Assembly (NCBI RefSeq): GCF_006965485.1
Contig: NZ_CP041360.1
Location: forward strand, 8,288,501-8,352,500
From: Spirosoma sp. KCTC 42546
Lineage (GTDB): Bacteria; Bacteroidota; Bacteroidia; Cytophagales; Spirosomataceae
Reading direction: 5' to 3'
DNA: 64,000 bases
Both the position numbers and the translations under genes were made by a program. Below the pieces are notes generated by a model. The model had not been told where the DNA came from and searched no databases. It was given only the letters and a program-made list of their open reading frames with translations. This document shows positions 61,563 through 64,000 of this stretch, piece after piece. Each line of letters begins with the position of its first letter. The first letter of the stretch is position 1.

Positions 61563-63080
61563 CTATTCTTGTATAGCAGGCAACGGCAAAGACGCCTGCA
61601 AAGGTCGGGATAAAATTGGTTTACGAGCAACTACCCCCTGCTGAATCAACCGGAGTGTGTAGTCGAGCACATAATCTCGGTTACTCATCAGATCATCGTA
61701 ACTACGTGTAACCGTAAAATCGGGTTCAACCGTAAAACCATTTGCCCGATCTGGCACAACCGCATGGGTTAGTTTTTTTAGTGGAATCCGAACCTGAAGC
61801 TTAGAATAAGGCAGGGTTACGGTTTTAAAGTGACCTGCAAAATCTCCCCAATACGCGCTCCCGCTGGCTTCGCCAATGAACGTTCCCATGCCGGCATCAA
61901 GCGTTTTGGCCAAAACAGTCGTCGTTGCCGAAAAAGATGCACCGTTCATCAGGAAATACAGATTTCCCATAAATGCATCCTTATGACGAGGCCGATAACG
62001 CCGGTGTGACGAGCGACTGGCAAAACCACCCGCATCATCGGATTTATATTGGAGGCTAAAATTGAGTACCGATAGCGGATTCCAACGGGTAATAAGCTCA
62101 GCTTTGGCAGCCCGTTTCATTTCCTCCTGCTGCATGAGTCGGAACGGCTTTGGCATCCAATAGCGTAGTAATCGGGCTGAATTCAGCACCACTCCTCCCC
62201 CATTCCCCTGCATATCAACAACAAGGTTCTGGATATTGTCTTGACGGAGTTGTTTAAAAGCCCGCTTCAAACGTCGGTTAAATGCCCACTGAAACGGGTC
62301 TTTCTTTTTCAAGCCCATAAAAGACGACACGCGTAACACAGCCGTATGCGTAAGTGTATCTACAACCCGGACGGATAGGTTGGCCGGCTGATTCATCTCA
62401 ACACCGTATCGACGTCGTATCGTTGTCCGAAAATTACTCAGATTCGGGCAGCGCAGGCGAGTTTGTCGAACCAGCGTATCGCCCGAAAGCCGGTACGTAA
62501 TCGAAACTGAATCGGCAGAACCATACCAGGCTGCATAATAGTCAGCAAATTGCACCAGGCTCCACTGTCGGCGTCCGGTTAAATTATCACCATCGGAGCC
62601 GGAGTGGTCGGAATTCATTAGTTCGGTATGCAAATCGCCTATGGTACGGCCATTTATGGTAAGCAGTTCCGTACCGCGCTGAAGGCTCGTATCGGCCGAA
62701 ACATTATGACTGATAAAATACCTGGTATCGACGGGTCGAATATAAAATGGCAGGAAACGAGTCTGCTTCCCAATATAGTTTTTGCGGTGATTCAGGTTTG
62801 TATGCCCGTCTTTCAGTGCCGTAACGTATGGACTGAGATGGTGAAAAAACGTAAGGTAATCCATCGGCGCAGTTAGCCGGTTATAGAGCGAATCGTAAAG
62901 TTGCTCCATACGCGGTTGGGGTGTATAATAACCCATGCCCGGATGCAATAGATCCAGTTTACGCTTAAGGTAAGTAAAATCGGTACGAGTCTGGGCAGCG
63001 GTCAGCGTCTGGGCGGGTGCCGTCAGGCAAGCCATCCCGATCAGCAAGCCCATTAAGCATAGAGTTTGGCCAATCTTCAT
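61563..63080 (-). CDS. S41 family (C-terminal processing) peptidase-like protein
   Basis: A 505-residue exported protein starting at ATG 63080 (MKIGQTLCLMGLLIGMACLT... APAQ). An in-frame GTG two codons earlier is the alternative. The region NLVVDMQGNGGGVV and the Ser motif FLMNGASFSATTTVLAK followed by GEASGSAYWGDF fit the S41 tail-specific protease core, with Ser in GASFSA as nucleophile. The N-terminal part (FTYLKRKLDLLHPGMGYYT) is like other Bacteroidota S41 proteins. No clear PDZ domain is seen. Substrate unknown. Confidence 0.85.
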   Translation of the reverse strand: MKIGQTLCLMGLLIGMACLTAPAQTLTAAQTRTDFTYLKRKLDLLHPGMGYYTPQPRMEQLYDSLYNRLTAPMDYLTFFHHLSPYVTALKDGHTNLNHRKNYIGKQTRFLPFYIRPVDTRYFISHNVSADTSLQRGTELLTINGRTIGDLHTELMNSDHSGSDGDNLTGRRQWSLVQFADYYAAWYGSADSVSITYRLSGDTLVRQTRLRCPNLSNFRTTIRRRYGVEMNQPANLSVRVVDTLTHTAVLRVSSFMGLKKKDPFQWAFNRRLKRAFKQLRQDNIQNLVVDMQGNGGGVVLNSARLLRYWMPKPFRLMQQEEMKRAAKAELITRWNPLSVLNFSLQYKSDDAGGFASRSSHRRYRPRHKDAFMGNLYFLMNGASFSATTTVLAKTLDAGMGTFIGEASGSAYWGDFAGHFKTVTLPYSKLQVRIPLKKLTHAVVPDRANGFTVEPDFTVTRSYDDLMSNRDYVLDYTLRLIQQGVVARKPILSRPLQASLPLPAIQE

Positions 63081-63268
63081 CTTCACACGTTACGGTAGCA
63101 ATCCATCTTTTCTGATGGGGCACTATTTGTAGGGTGAAGATAAGATTTGGCCTAACTATAATCAAGCAAAAATGTTTAACTATTCATTAAAATTTTGCAC
63201 CTGCCTGAAAAAACAGGTCAATTCGTAACCTAACGGATCATTACTATTTAGTTAGTATAGCTCGTCTG

Positions 63269-63478
63269 CTAACTATCTTTACGGTGTGGAATCACCGTCC
63301 AGTGTTTTGCACCGGGTATGCGCTCAGCAACAATCGCGGCTGCTACGTCTTCCAGATTTTCTTCGTTTGTTGTGAAGAACAAGCTTTTAGACTGATCATC
63401 ATTCTGCGTTGTGCGCACCTCATAATATTCATTATGGTGTTCAATCGTATGTTTCTCAACAAGTTGGTATTGTGCCAT
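63269..63478 (-). CDS. Small hypothetical protein
   Basis: A 69-residue soluble, charged protein (MAQYQLVEKHTIEHHNEYY ... HWTVIPHRKDS) with no signal or membrane segment and no family I recognise. It has an ATG start, near-normal codon use and no overlap. The 188-bp gap after it holds a short CACCTG/CAGGT hairpin near 63200. Confidence 0.6.
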   Translation of the reverse strand: MAQYQLVEKHTIEHHNEYYEVRTTQNDDQSKSLFFTTNEENLEDVAAAIVAERIPGAKHWTVIPHRKDS

Positions 63479-63558
63479 AGTAGTAGAATAGTTAGATAAG
63501 AGTAACTCACAATCCAGACAGATAGTTATTCGGACAAATCACAGAATCCCAAGCTTAC

Positions 63559-64000
63559 TTACCCAAGTACTGTAATTAGTGCAGCCCCACCCACCATAAT
63601 GCCTGCCCCAATGAGTTTCCGCAGGATTCCTTGCTCACGAAAAAACTGGTATCCGAATAAAACACTGACTAAGGCTGATATCTGAAACAGGGCTAATACA
63701 TACCCAACCGGCATAGCCGCCAGCGCAATATTACTCGCCATCTGTGATATACCAATAGTGACACACAAAGCCAGGTAAGTTGTTTTCTGTGCAAGAAACA
63801 CCGTAATCTGCCCGCGCCAGGTGGTGCGCATGGTTCGTATAATCCAGATCAGGGTAAACCCAAAACCCAATAAGCACCAGTAAAAAAAAGCGATGGTCGG
63901 CGTTGAAAGGATAATGGCTTTCTTTAGAAATGCCCCATCAATGGCCGACAGTACGAGAGCCACTAACCGTAACTTCACCTCTGGTCGCTTAACTAGCCCG
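63559..64000 (-). CDS. DMT superfamily (EamA-like) transporter, 5' end beyond window
   Basis: The C-terminal 146 or so residues of a polytopic inner-membrane transporter. The frame is open to the window edge, and a GTG at 63978 is internal, so the start lies outside. About five helices are visible (TPTIAFFYWCLLGFGFTLIW; LALCVTIGISQMASNIALAAM; YVLALFQISALVSVLFGYQFF; LIGAGIMVGGAALITV). The FFREQGILRKLIGAGIMVGG end is typical of EamA-type carriers of metabolites or drugs. Substrate not inferable. Confidence 0.82.
   Translation of the reverse strand, partial: GLVKRPEVKLRLVALVLSAIDGAFLKKAIILSTPTIAFFYWCLLGFGFTLIWIIRTMRTTWRGQITVFLAQKTTYLALCVTIGISQMASNIALAAMPVGYVLALFQISALVSVLFGYQFFREQGILRKLIGAGIMVGGAALITVLG

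Overview
The window looks like a chromosomal stretch from a Bacteroidota bacterium of the Cytophagales, probably Spirosoma or a close relative. Supporting signs are TAnnTTTG-type -7 promoter boxes, two secreted proteins with type IX secretion (T9SS) C-terminal tails, a TonB-dependent receptor paired with a DUF4249 lipoprotein, a two-component regulator of the Reg_prop/Y_Y_Y type, and a short NuoG. The genus is inferred from gene style, not from any search. I see no phage, insertion sequence, CRISPR array or rRNA.

Layout. 1-8.7 kb: the end of a gamma-carbonic anhydrase-like gene, a HupE/UreJ membrane protein, two tandem M1 metallopeptidase paralogues and a metzincin-like zinc protease. 8.78 kb: tRNA-Pro(GGG), then a 600-bp stretch with only a dubious small broken reading frame. 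9.4-15.4 kb: an ExbB-ExbD-ExbD-TonB cluster followed by a small membrane protein, a PstS-like lipoprotein and a TPR protein. 15.6-17.2 kb: adk-obgE. 17.3-22.6 kb: two related SGNH esterases with Ig-like modules and T9SS tails. 22.8-31.3 kb: nuoABCDEFGHIJ, ending without nuoKLMN. 31.4-35.6 kb: an esterase, a thiolase and a LysM protein with a degenerate lytic-transglycosylase-like region. 35.9-44.5 kb: SDR, AraC and ArsR regulators, an RND efflux operon and a VOC protein. 44.6-49 kb: acyl-CoA dehydrogenase, a GyrI-like protein and a Tat-exported Gfo/Idh/MocA oxidoreductase. 48.5-64 kb: DUF4249/TonB receptor, two PPK2 genes, msrA, a beta-barrel protein, prolyl oligopeptidase, a hybrid periplasmic sensor kinase, an exonuclease, an S41 protease, a small unknown and a partial DMT transporter.

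The genes fit an aerobic heterotroph living on polymers and peptides: respiratory complex I, beta-oxidation enzymes, TonB-energised outer-membrane uptake, many secreted peptidases and esterases, and efflux.

Two signals are not explained by ordinary annotation. First, many gaps carry long, sequence-unrelated inverted repeats. They occupy every nuo junction wider than about 40 bp and reach a perfect 86-bp spacer-free palindrome at 55306-55391. Several arms are internally repetitive, and two begin inside the 3' end of a gene. Second, a palindrome built on AGTATGC-N2-GCATAMT lies once upstream of the thiolase and twice upstream of the acyl-CoA dehydrogenase, which suggests an undescribed fatty-acid regulon operator.
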